Program-made: the position numbers and the translations under genes
Source of the DNA: Candidatus Nealsoniibacteriota bacterium
GTDB lineage: Bacteria > Patescibacteriota > Minisyncoccia > Minisyncoccales > JAGMDC01
Assembly: GCA_030643485.1 (NCBI GenBank)
Contig: DAOWLG010000030.1
Span: 1-36,252 of the forward strand
DNA: 36,252 nt
Reading direction: 5' to 3'
Notes under the pieces: generated by a model
Told to the model about the DNA's origin: nothing
What the model saw: only the letters and a program-made list of their open reading frames with translations
Database searches by the model: none
Shown: positions 1 to 9,483 of the stretch, in pieces
How the letters are laid out: every line of letters starts with the position of its first letter
How positions within the stretch are numbered: the first letter of the stretch is position 1

Positions 1-139
1 GCTATGTTTCTTAGCGAGTAATTCTTTTTTTTGAGAATTACAATTTCATCTCGCTCGCTTTTTGAAAGATGCGAGAACTTTTTTGTTTTGTTTTTCATTC
101 TTTTATTCTACCATGTTCGGTTTCAAATGGGAATGTGGG

Positions 140-242
140 CACCCAACCGGTTAAACGGACAGATTTTACAATCAAGTAAGATTGTGCCTATGTTAAGGCA
201 ATCTTACTTAAAACAATTGGGCATAATCTGTCCGGTTGGGTG
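140..242. repeat. Long imperfect inverted repeat in the leader of the first surface-protein gene
   Basis: CACCCAACCGG(140-150)/CCGGTTGGGTG(232-242), CGGACAGATT(156-165)/AATCTGTCCG(225-234), AAGTAAGATTG(174-184)/CAATCTTACTT(199-209) are nested complementary arms. Confidence 0.8.
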
Positions 243-243
243 T

Positions 244-269
244 GATAACCAGTAAGGTTGTCTTTTTTT
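244..269 (+). terminator. Possible intrinsic terminator/attenuator
   Basis: GATAACC-AGTAA-GGTTGTC (one U-G pair) followed by TTTTTTT, upstream of the 366 ORF. Confidence 0.45.
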
Positions 270-365
270 ATTGGCAAAGAAAAGACATCTTTATTGGGAA
301 AAGGTCGGACCCCGAACTGAAAATTATTTGGTTCGGAAATAATGAATTGAAGTAAAAAAAACAAT

Positions 366-1217
366 ATGAACAAAATAAAAAATTTATTCAAAGCAAGTCC
401 TATTGCAATGGTTGTAGTTGGTTTAGTAATAGCTGGAGCAGCTAGCGCGGCATTAGTTAGTTATATAAGTAATGCTCCCACAGCTACAGTAAATGTATCT
501 TCTCCAGTAGACATAGGGATTTATGAAGGCGCATATGATATGGGCAATTCTGGTGCGGCATCAATAAATTTAACAGCTACTTATGGAGGAAGTACTTCTG
601 AGTCCTTTACAACAATAGCTAAAAACAATGCTAATAACAGAATTGGAGCATACTATGTAATGGTAATTGAAGCAACAGATGATGGAGATTTAATGACAGG
701 TGATGAATTTATAAAAATGATATGGACAGAAACTCCATGGGTAGATCTTAGGAATGATCTAGATGAATCTGGTAGTGATATAATAAACGAACTCTGTGTT
801 GTTAACTCAGATGGAATATTAACTGCATTAACGGAAGTGACAAATTGGAACAAACAAAGAATAATATTATTTTGGGACAGCGATGGAAATAGCTCAAATG
901 AATATTGTTATGGTGCACCAGACGGAACTACCCAATCGGCTTGTACAGAAAGCGAAATGGAATGGAGAGTAGAAAGTACTGGAATGTGCAGTGATTTAAC
1001 ACCTTATCTTGAAACTGCATTGGGACAGACTGAAACTCGTAGCGTTACTCATCTGAATGAAAAAGATGTAAAAAGTCTTAATCCTAGATCATGGACTTTT
1101 ACTCCGACATGGAATACAGGAGCTGATGGAACTTTTACGATATCTGCACAGTATGTTAATACTGATAAGTTAGCAGAATATGCTGCAGGAATATATGACG
1201 GTACTATTACTCAATAA
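366..1217 (+). CDS. Secreted surface protein of unknown family (N-terminal signal/TM segment)
   Basis: 283-aa ORF; MNKIKNLFKASPIAMVVVGLVIAGAASAALVSYISN hydrophobic N-terminus; Thr/Ser/Asn-rich body. Confidence 0.75.
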   Translation: MNKIKNLFKASPIAMVVVGLVIAGAASAALVSYISNAPTATVNVSSPVDIGIYEGAYDMGNSGAASINLTATYGGSTSESFTTIAKNNANNRIGAYYVMVIEATDDGDLMTGDEFIKMIWTETPWVDLRNDLDESGSDIINELCVVNSDGILTALTEVTNWNKQRIILFWDSDGNSSNEYCYGAPDGTTQSACTESEMEWRVESTGMCSDLTPYLETALGQTETRSVTHLNEKDVKSLNPRSWTFTPTWNTGADGTFTISAQYVNTDKLAEYAAGIYDGTITQ

Positions 1218-1234
1218 CACTGATAGAAAAGAAT

Positions 1235-1304
1235 CTGATAGTCATTTTTTGTAATGACTATCAGGGGGTAGGTTTGCTTTTAAGAAGCAAACCTACCCCC
1301 TGAT
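1235..1304 (+). promoter_or_regulatory. Two tandem, partly overlapping hairpins ending on the start codon of the dockerin gene
   Basis: HP1 CTGATAGTCATT-TTTTGT-AATGACTATCAG (1235-1264); HP2 ATCAGGGGGTAGGTTTGCTT-TTAAG-AAGCAAACCTACCCCCTGAT (1260-1304); ATG at 1303/1306. Confidence 0.75.
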
Positions 1305-2667
1305 GATGAATAATTTAATCAAAAAAATAATAGTTTTGAGCGTGATTTGTCTGATGACATTTTTTGCTGTTGTTGATTTAGCTAGGGCAGAGGAATTTAA
1401 TTACACTGACCTTATTTTGAGTTTTGAGGATATTGATATCACTGCCGGAGAAATAAAAATTACCGAACTAAACATTACAAATAATTCAAATTATTTATTA
1501 GATAATGGTCAGTTGATTTTAGAAGTAGAATGTAATGATGATCTATTTGACGGAGCAGGAATTAACATTTCGTTTTCGTCTGTTAATAATCCTTACGATT
1601 GGAAATTACCTGATTCAGTTTGACAAGATGGAAAATTAACATTTTCTGGATTTAAAATTAATAGCGGAGATTCTATTTTTTATCTTGAAATAGAAGCAAA
1701 TCCCGCTCTTTATCCCGGAAATTATACTTTTTCTTTGACTGTTAAAGGACAAACAGATACGGGAGTATATGTAGCTCCCACTGCCACAGAAGTTACGGTT
1801 TCTGCTACTCAATATGATGTAATTATAGACAGCAATGTTGCAAAACTGAACACAATAATTGTACCGAGCAATGTTACTAACGCCACGATTAATATGACTG
1901 ATTTAATGATAATTACTAATGAGGAGAGGATTGTTAATACTCCTGCTAATAATGTTTTAAAGATTCAGTCCAGTACCTCTGTGATGGAAATACCTGCCAA
2001 TACAAAAATTAGCGCAGCCAGTGATTCTAATTGGACAGGTGTAATAAATATACCAACGGTAAAACTTAATTCTTCTATAACGGTTATTCCTGATTCAGGA
2101 AAAACTGCGTTAGTAGATTCAGTAATTGAGATAGGGTTCGGAGATGTTGAACTAATTTTAGATAAAGCCGTAAAAATACTATTTGTCGGAAAAGCCGGTA
2201 AATATGTAGGTTATAGTCGCGGAGGCGTATTTACTCCAATTATTGCAACTTGCGGTGAAAATAGCCAGACCTGGGCTGATACAAATTTAGGCGATGGCGG
2301 AGACTGTAAAATTGATTCAGATTCAGGGTCTGATTTAATTGTTTGGACTAAACACTTTACCAAATTTGTTACTTATACTCAAACTGTTATTCCTCCTGTT
2401 GACTCTTCGTCTAGTAGCGGAACTGTTATCATTAGAGACGCTTCTACTTCTTCAACCAGCGATGTTGATTTTGAAGTCGCAAAAACAACAGCAAAAACTG
2501 AGATTACCGGCGATACAAATAATGACGGAAAAGTGAATAAATATGATTTTGCCTTAATGATGGCAGATTGGGGGAAAACTGGTCTAAGTGTTCTGTCTGA
2601 TTTGAATCAAGACAGCAAAGTAGATAAATATGATTTCGCTTTATTAATGGTTAATTGGAGTTTGTAA
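1303..2667 (+). pseudogene. Dockerin-containing secreted protein, interrupted by an in-frame TGA at 1621-1623
   Basis: ORFs 1303-1623 and 1735-2667 share a frame separated only by TGA; C-terminal duplicated dockerin-like repeats DTNNDGKVNKYDFALMMADW...DLNQDSKVDKYDFALLMVNW. Confidence 0.75.
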
Positions 2668-2672
2668 AAAAT

Positions 2673-3530
2673 ATGAATAAAAATAAAATAACAATTTTAA
2701 TTTTAGCGATTACGGGAATGATGATTTTTAGTTTGGGTGTTGAAGCATCTAATCCTTTTCTGTATGTTTCGCCGTCAGAGGCAAACAAAAATATAAACAG
2801 CACTTTTGATATTGCTGTTAAAGTTAGTCCATCTGGAGAAAAAGTTTGCGCAGTAGAAGGACAATTATTACTTTCCAAACTTTCCTGTCAAAAAATAGAT
2901 TTAGCACAAGGAATTATGCCGCAGAACTCGCCTTCTTTTAGTAATAATCTTTCTTTTTTGCTTGGTATTCCCGGCTGTACTACCCAAGAAAAAACCTTAT
3001 TTACCATCAGAGTTAAGGTAAACACGGTTGGTAAGGCATCTGCGAGTTTTAGGAATGTTGATGTTATAGGAGAGGGCGTTTCATTGGGTTCTGCTTTTGT
3101 TAAAGGGAATTATGAGATAACGGTTCCTTCCGCGCCATCTATTCCGTCTACGCCTTCCGTTCCTGTTCTACCTCCGGTTTCTTGCGTTTGCGAGGATTGG
3201 ATCCCTTGGCAGAATAAAGATTGCGGACAAGAAGATTGCGTTGATACTCAAAGGTTGCAAGAAAGAACCCGGATTTGCGCGCCTTTGGGTTGCGATATTG
3301 AAAAACAAACTCAATGCATAAACGATTCAACTTGTATTACTTTAGCTAAGGAAAAGCCGGAAGTTGATGAGATAGTACACCAAGCTTCTCTTTTAGCGGC
3401 AATTGGCAGCGCGATTACTTTAGGAACTAATAATGTTTGGTTAGGGATTATTGTCGGGATAGGAATTATCTTACTTTTAATTCTTGTGATTCTTTCTATT
3501 TCCAAAAGATATAAGAAATATCGCGGCTGA
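2673..3530 (+). CDS. Cohesin-like domain protein with C-terminal transmembrane anchor
   Basis: Signal peptide MNKNKITILILAITGMMIFSLGVEA; cohesin-like beta domain (FLYVSPSEANKNINSTFDIAVKVSP...); Pro-rich linker; Cys-rich segment; C-terminal TM followed by KRYKKYRG. The ORF track starts at 2655, but 2673 is the more likely start. Confidence 0.7.
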   Translation: MNKNKITILILAITGMMIFSLGVEASNPFLYVSPSEANKNINSTFDIAVKVSPSGEKVCAVEGQLLLSKLSCQKIDLAQGIMPQNSPSFSNNLSFLLGIPGCTTQEKTLFTIRVKVNTVGKASASFRNVDVIGEGVSLGSAFVKGNYEITVPSAPSIPSTPSVPVLPPVSCVCEDWIPWQNKDCGQEDCVDTQRLQERTRICAPLGCDIEKQTQCINDSTCITLAKEKPEVDEIVHQASLLAAIGSAITLGTNNVWLGIIVGIGIILLLILVILSISKRYKKYRG

Positions 3531-3548
3531 GGAAAATGAGGAGTAAAG

Positions 3549-3577
3549 CAGGGGTCAAACCCCCTGTTTTTGTTTTG
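3549..3577 (+). terminator. Intrinsic terminator
   Basis: CAGGGG-TCAAAC-CCCCTG followed by TTTTTGTTTT. Confidence 0.7.
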
Positions 3578-3590
3578 GTTGAATTAAATC

Positions 3591-3617
3591 GGAATAAATC
3601 GGAAGTTGGACTTCCGA
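3591..3617 (+). repeat. 27-bp hairpin-bearing repeat, copy A
   Basis: GGAATAAATCGGAAGTTGGACTTCCGA; identical to copy B, near-identical to copy C. Confidence 0.9.
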
Positions 3618-3719
3618 CAATTTACTAATTCAAAAACAATGCCTTTGTCGGGCTTTTTTACTTGAATTTTGGAAGTGGAAAAGGTAAGATGAAACAAAGC
3701 AATTCAAAAGTTTTAAATT

Positions 3720-4403
3720 ATGGAAAAGTCATTTACTATTCACGATTTACCCAAAGAAGAGAGACCGCGTGAGCGATTGGTTAAGTTTGGTGAACAATCG
3801 CTTTCGGCTCAAGAATTGTTACAGATTATTTTGGGTCGCGGTATTGCTGGGGAATCGGTTGTAGTCACGGCGCAAAAATTACTATCGCAATTCGGCAGTT
3901 TTCAAAAATTAGCCGGAGCAAGTATTGAGGAAATGTCTTTAATCAAAGGAATCGGATTAGCAAAAGCGACACAGATAAAAGCCGTTTTTGAGATTGGCCG
4001 CCGTCTTTCCACTCAGACTGAGCCTTACAAAAGTAAAGAACTTACAGATCCAAAAAAAGTATATCAGTTGATAAAAAGCAAACTTAAAGATTATCACAAA
4101 GAACATTTTTACATTATTGTGCTTAACAGTAGGAATTGGTCAGTTGCAGAAGTTTCAGTTGGCAGTCTTAACGCCAGCATTGTTCATCCGCGCGAAGTAT
4201 TCGCGGAAGCGATCAAAAACAAGGCGGCATCAGTTATATTTGTTCACAATCATCCATCTGGCAACCCCGAGCCATCAGAAGGCGATTTGATAGTAACAAA
4301 AAGATTGGTTGACGCTGGTAAAATTTTGGAAATAGAAGTGGTTGACCATATTATTATCACTAAAAATAGTTTTTTAAGCTTTAAGGAACATAAATTATTA
4401 TGA
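3720..4403 (+). CDS. radC: RadC-family JAB/MPN-domain protein
   Basis: HNHPSGNPEPSEGD JAMM motif; N-terminal helix-hairpin-helix region; ATGA overlap with mod. Confidence 0.93.
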   Translation: MEKSFTIHDLPKEERPRERLVKFGEQSLSAQELLQIILGRGIAGESVVVTAQKLLSQFGSFQKLAGASIEEMSLIKGIGLAKATQIKAVFEIGRRLSTQTEPYKSKELTDPKKVYQLIKSKLKDYHKEHFYIIVLNSRNWSVAEVSVGSLNASIVHPREVFAEAIKNKAASVIFVHNHPSGNPEPSEGDLIVTKRLVDAGKILEIEVVDHIIITKNSFLSFKEHKLL

Positions 4404-6322
4404 AACCTAAAATAAACAAATACGATATTGAATTTTTAATTGATTATCTTAAAACTGGGAAAGAAATTCCGGAAGTTTATAAATACGCGCTTTTTCCGAC
4501 CAAGCAAAAAGAATACGAACTTGTCTATGCTGGAAAAATGCGAAAAGAAGATGTATTGGCGGACACCGAAGAAGCCAAGCCGGTGCCACTTCAAATTGAA
4601 AAGATTTTTAATGGCAAAAAATATCCTCTTTATTCAAAAGAGTGGCATAATCTTTTAGTTTTCGGCGACAATCTGCAAATCCTCAAAACTTTCAATGAAA
4701 ATAAAAATTCTTTGTATAATGGGGAGCTATCTAAAATAAAAGATAAAATCAAAGGCGAAGTAAAATTGATTTATATTGATCCGCCGTTTGCGACGAAAGA
4801 TGAATTTCAAAATAGAGAAGGCGCAAAAGCATACAACGACAAAAAGAAAGGAGCCGAATTTGTAGAATTTTTGCGCAGAAGGCTAATAGTTGCAAAAGAA
4901 TTACTCGCTTCAGACGGTTATATTTGTTGTCATTTGGATCAAAAAATGAATCATTATATAAAAATGGTAATGGACGAAGTTTTTGGAAAAAATCATTTTG
5001 CAAATGAGATTGTCTGGCGGTACTTTATGGGCGGTAAATCTAAAAATTTCTTTTCAAAAAAACACGATACAATTTACATATATTCTCAAAACGAAAAAGC
5101 AGAAATGAAAATATCTAACAGAGAAAGAATTTTAACTTATAAGCCAAACTTAATTGACGAAAATTCAACAATTAAAAAATATGAGGCTGTATGTAAAGAA
5201 ACAAGCGAAAAAAGAGACTTTTATACTAGCGAAGTTAAAGAAGATGATGTGTGGGAAATTTCAGGCGTGTTTAATATGGGGAACGAGTATCAAAATTATC
5301 CGACACAAAAGCCGGAGGAACTTTTGCAAAAATTAATTTTAGCAATGACAAATAAAGGTGATCTCGTTTTAGATTTTTTCTGCGGTAGCGGGACAACGCT
5401 TGCGGTTGCCGAGAAACTTGGTCGCCGCTGGATTGGCTGTGATATTGGTAAATTGGCGATATATACAACACAAAAGCGATTGTTAGAAATTGACAAAAGT
5501 AAAAATTTAGAAAATCCAAAAAAGAAATATGGCAAGCCAGCAAAATCTTTTGCTGTTGTTACTTCTGGACTTTATGATCTTGGAAAAATTTTTGCTCTGA
5601 AAAAAGACGAGTATATTCGTTTTGTGAAAGATTTGTTTGAGATTGAGGAAGCAAAGCGAGATAAAATTGGTGGTGTAGAGATTGACGGAACAAAACGCGG
5701 ATTCCTTGTAAAAATTTTTCCGTATTGGGAGTTAAAAAATATTAGTGTTGATGAAAAATATTTGCGAGAATTGCACAAAAGTATTGGAAAGAAAATTGAT
5801 AGCAGATTTTATATTATTGCTCCCGCAAACAATGTTGATTTTATTAGCGATTATCACCAAATAGATAATGTTTGTTATTACTTTTTGAAAGTCCCGTATC
5901 AAATTATTAAAGAATTACATAAAGTGCAGTTCAAAAAATTTTGTCAACCGCAAAGCAAAAGAAATATCAATGATTTAGATGAAGCAGTTGGCTTTCATTT
6001 TATCCGCCAGCCAGAAGTGAAATCAGAAATCAAAAAATTAAAAGACAAAATAGTTTTGAAAATTAAAAAGTTTGAGTCCGCGTATTTGCAAGACGAAACC
6101 GGCGAGAAACTCAAGAATTTTGAAAGTTTGGCAATGATTTTGCTGGATAAAAACTATAAAGGGGACGAATTTATGATGGATGATTATTATTTTGCGGAAG
6201 ATATTGCGGATAATAAATATAAATTGGAATTTTTAGAAAAAGATTGCGGTAAGCAGATTATGGCAATTTATATTGATATTTACGGCAATGAATTCCGGGA
6301 AATTTTTAAGATAAAAATATGA
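4400..6322 (+). CDS. Type III restriction-modification DNA methyltransferase (Mod)
   Basis: LIYIDPPFATKDEF (DPPF motif), DFFCGSGTTLAVAEKLGRRWIGCDIGK; adjacent Res. Confidence 0.93.
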   Translation: MKPKINKYDIEFLIDYLKTGKEIPEVYKYALFPTKQKEYELVYAGKMRKEDVLADTEEAKPVPLQIEKIFNGKKYPLYSKEWHNLLVFGDNLQILKTFNENKNSLYNGELSKIKDKIKGEVKLIYIDPPFATKDEFQNREGAKAYNDKKKGAEFVEFLRRRLIVAKELLASDGYICCHLDQKMNHYIKMVMDEVFGKNHFANEIVWRYFMGGKSKNFFSKKHDTIYIYSQNEKAEMKISNRERILTYKPNLIDENSTIKKYEAVCKETSEKRDFYTSEVKEDDVWEISGVFNMGNEYQNYPTQKPEELLQKLILAMTNKGDLVLDFFCGSGTTLAVAEKLGRRWIGCDIGKLAIYTTQKRLLEIDKSKNLENPKKKYGKPAKSFAVVTSGLYDLGKIFALKKDEYIRFVKDLFEIEEAKRDKIGGVEIDGTKRGFLVKIFPYWELKNISVDEKYLRELHKSIGKKIDSRFYIIAPANNVDFISDYHQIDNVCYYFLKVPYQIIKELHKVQFKKFCQPQSKRNINDLDEAVGFHFIRQPEVKSEIKKLKDKIVLKIKKFESAYLQDETGEKLKNFESLAMILLDKNYKGDEFMMDDYYFAEDIADNKYKLEFLEKDCGKQIMAIYIDIYGNEFREIFKIKI

Positions 6323-6666
6323 TAACTAAAATAGCGATTTTCCGCAAAAAGGAAATTAGAAAAATTATTTATCAAAATGAATGGTGGTTTTCTGTTATTG
6401 ATATAATAAAAGTGTTGACAGGCACGGAAAGACCAAGAAAATATTGGAACGATTTAAAGAAGAAACTTGTGGACGAAGGATATTTTCAGTTGTCCGAAAA
6501 AATCGGACAACTAAAATTATTATCTAACGACGGCAAAAAATATAAAACAGATTGCGCTAATACTGAAGGGATGTTTCGCATTATTCAATCAATCCCATCG
6601 CCAAAAGCAGAGCCGTTTAACGCGGACGAATTTTCTAAAACATTTGCAAAACAAAAAATTGCTTAA
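6319..6666 (+). CDS. BRO-N / phage antirepressor-like protein, probably C-terminally truncated
   Basis: NEWWFSVIDIIKVLTGTERPRKYWNDLKKKL...NTEGMFRIIQSIPSPKAEPF; starts by ATGA overlap with mod. Confidence 0.8.
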   Translation: MITKIAIFRKKEIRKIIYQNEWWFSVIDIIKVLTGTERPRKYWNDLKKKLVDEGYFQLSEKIGQLKLLSNDGKKYKTDCANTEGMFRIIQSIPSPKAEPFNADEFSKTFAKQKIA

Positions 6667-6678
6667 AAACAAATAACT

Positions 6679-9246
6679 ATGCCAGATATAAAAATATACA
6701 AAACACAAGATTTGGTTTTACAGATAAAGCAAAATTATAATCCAGCCAAACTTAATTTGCAAAAGTGGGTTGATTTTATTGATGTGCTTTGCGGTGATAG
6801 AGAATATCAAAAAGAAGCGATTAGAGACGCAATTATTTTTTTTGCGTCTGGTGAATACAAATCAATTGAGGATTTAGTTGAGGAAAATTTTAGAAAAAAC
6901 AATGAATTGCAAAAAAGATATAAAAGTATTCGCGATTATCAAAAAAATTTGCCATTGCCGCGTAAATTGTCAGCAGTTATTGATTTGGCGACCGGCACAG
7001 GTAAAAGTTATGTGATTTACGGCATTGCGCAAATTGCTTTGGGTATTGGCTTGGTTGATAAGGTTTTGGTACTTTGTCCATCGCTTACAATTAAATCAGG
7101 ATTAAGAGAGAAGTTTGAAAAACTTTCTGGCGACGACAAAATCAAAGCAACTTTGCCTGAAGATGTTATTTTCAAAAATCCGAGAATTATTGACGCAAAC
7201 AGCACGATTAAAAAAGGCGATATTTGCGTAGAAAATATCCACACCGTTTATGAGAGAACGGGGTCGTCAATAAACGACAGCTTGAAAGGAAACGGCGAGC
7301 GGGTTTTAGTGTTGAACGATGAAGTTCATCATGTGTATAATACAACAGGGGATAAGGATGTAAAAAAGTGGAGACAGTTTTTACTTAATCCCGATTTCAA
7401 TTTCAAATACATTTTAGGACTTACTGGCACGGCTTATCTTGATGACGAGTATTTTAACGATGTTATTTATCGCTATTCAATACGACAAGCCGTTGATGAC
7501 AAAGTGGTTAAGTCGGTTGATTATGTTGCAGAAGATGAGGTCTCTTCAAACCCAACAGAAAGAAAAAACGAAAAATTTCAAAAAATTTACGACAACCACG
7601 ATGAGTTTGTAAAAAAGTATCGGCTCATTAAGCCACTCACAATTTTAGTTACAAAAGATATTTCTAAAGCAAAAATACTTCGGGAAGATTTGATTGATTT
7701 TTTGGAAAAATGGGAAAAAATATCACGGAAAGCAGTTGAGAAAAAAGTTTTAATTGTTACTTCGCACAAAGACCATAAGAAAAATGTTTTGAAATTGAAA
7801 AATGTTGATAATAAAGAGAGTTCTGTTGAGTGGATTGTTTCCGTTTCTATGCTTACAGAGGGTTGGGATGTAAAAAATGTTTTTCAAATTGTGCCGTGGG
7901 AAGATCGTGCTTTCAACTCTAAGCTTTTAATTGCTCAAGTTTTAGGTCGCGGGCTTCGCATACCGGAAGAATACAAATCGCCACAACCAAAAGTCAGAGT
8001 TTTTAATCACGACGCATGGAGCCGAAATATTCGCGGTTTAGTTGATGAGATTTTAGAAATTGAAATGCGTTTGACGAGCGAAATTTTGACTTCCAGTGAG
8101 AGGAAAAAATATAATTTTAATCTCTACAACATAAATTACGAAAAAATAGAAAAGCCAATCAAGTCTAAGGAAAATACGCAGATTTTTGATTACTCTAAAG
8201 GAATTATCAAGTTGGTATCAAAAGAGTTGAAAATAAGCAAAGAAACAGAATATGAAGATTTATATGGAGTTATCAAACCAAAGACAACAATTATTCAGAG
8301 AAATATTTTTAGTGTAGATGAAATTGTTAATAAAATAATAGCAACTTTTGAAATACGGGATTTTGAAGCAAAAATTAGATTTCCAAAAGGAGATTATGAT
8401 AAAGAAAATTTGCCACCTAAAAATGAAATAAGGGAAATCATTATTCGGTCAATGAAAGAGGTCGGTATTTCTGGTGGATTTTTGGATGAAGAAAATGCTC
8501 TCAAAATTTTTCAAGCATTTCAGACGCTTTTCCGAAAGAGAAGCTCCACAATTGTATTTGAAAGAAAAGTAAATGAACCTTTTTTGGTCAAAACAAAACA
8601 AATGCAAAAAGAAGGTGTCACCGTAGGCGCAATAAAATACGGCTCAACAGTTTTTTATACAGAAAATTTCAAAGATGAGTGTAGCAATGGTATGATTGAT
8701 ATTTTGAAAGATATAATTGATGACGAGAGTTTACCAAGAAGTGCGAGTAAATAAGTAAATTTTTATTGTTTCAAAACGCCAGTTGATGTTGTTTTGACCA
8801 AAAAAGAACCAGAAAGAAAGTTCGTTGAAGCGATTGTTAGCCCAAAAGTATGCGAAAAAATTGATGCTTGGATAAAATCGAGGGACATGGGATTTTATAG
8901 TATTGAGTATTCGTGGAGAAAAGGAGAACACCCGACGCAAGATAATTTTAATCCTGATTTTTTCTTAAAGTTTGGCGAAAATATCGTTGTCATTGAAGCC
9001 AAGGCGGATGGTGATGATTCTGACGAAAATAAGGCAAAGTATCGCTGGGCAAAACAGCATTTTAAGACACTGAATGAGGAATTAAAAAAGAATAATATTA
9101 AACAGCAATACTTTTTTCATTTTTTGAGTCCGAATAGCTATGCCGAATTTATAGAATATTTTTGCGACAATAGGATATTTGACAAGAAATTTCGTAGTAA
9201 AATTGAGGATTTATTGGACAGGGGACAAGGCGTGAAGTATGACTAA
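6679..9246 (+). pseudogene. Type III restriction endonuclease Res, split by in-frame TAA (8752-8754)
   Basis: Helicase part 6679-8754 (DLATGTGKSYVIYG, DEVHH); nuclease part 8755-9246 in the same frame (FKTPVDVVLTKKEPERKF...FNPDFFLKFGENIVVIEAKAD). Confidence 0.85.
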
Positions 9247-9290
9247 CAAAGAATAGGAATACAAGATACGCACTTTTTTAATTTAATTAT

Positions 9291-9449
9291 TTTGTTGATA
9301 AAATCCTTGCCATCACCAAAGACGACGACTATCTCCAAAACGAAGCCAAACAAAAAAAGGTCAAAGAATACGAAGACCAAATTGACAAAATGGTATATAA
9401 TCTTTACGGGTTGACCAAAGAGGAAATTGAGATAGTGGAAAGGTATTGA
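9291..9449 (+). pseudogene. C-terminal remnant of a DNA methylase/specificity protein
   Basis: Translation FVDKILAITKDDDYLQNEAKQKKVKEYEDQIDKMVYNLYGLTKEEIEIVERY* resembles the tail of type I/IIG-like RM proteins; no upstream body. Confidence 0.7.
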
Positions 9450-9483
9450 AATTTTATTAAAATAGTGATATTCTAAAATTGAT

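Noticed and set aside
31-255. 74-aa ORF in the ORF track (and the opposing 188-391 ORF)
   Set aside because: Lies across the large inverted repeat/leader; no protein-like features.
1621-1623. Possible UGA recoding (Gly or Trp, as in some CPR lineages)
   Set aside because: Long conserved ORFs (ychF, purB, recQ, pilB, pilT, pilC, mod) contain no internal TGA and several genes end in TGA with ATGA overlaps, so TGA acts as a stop here.
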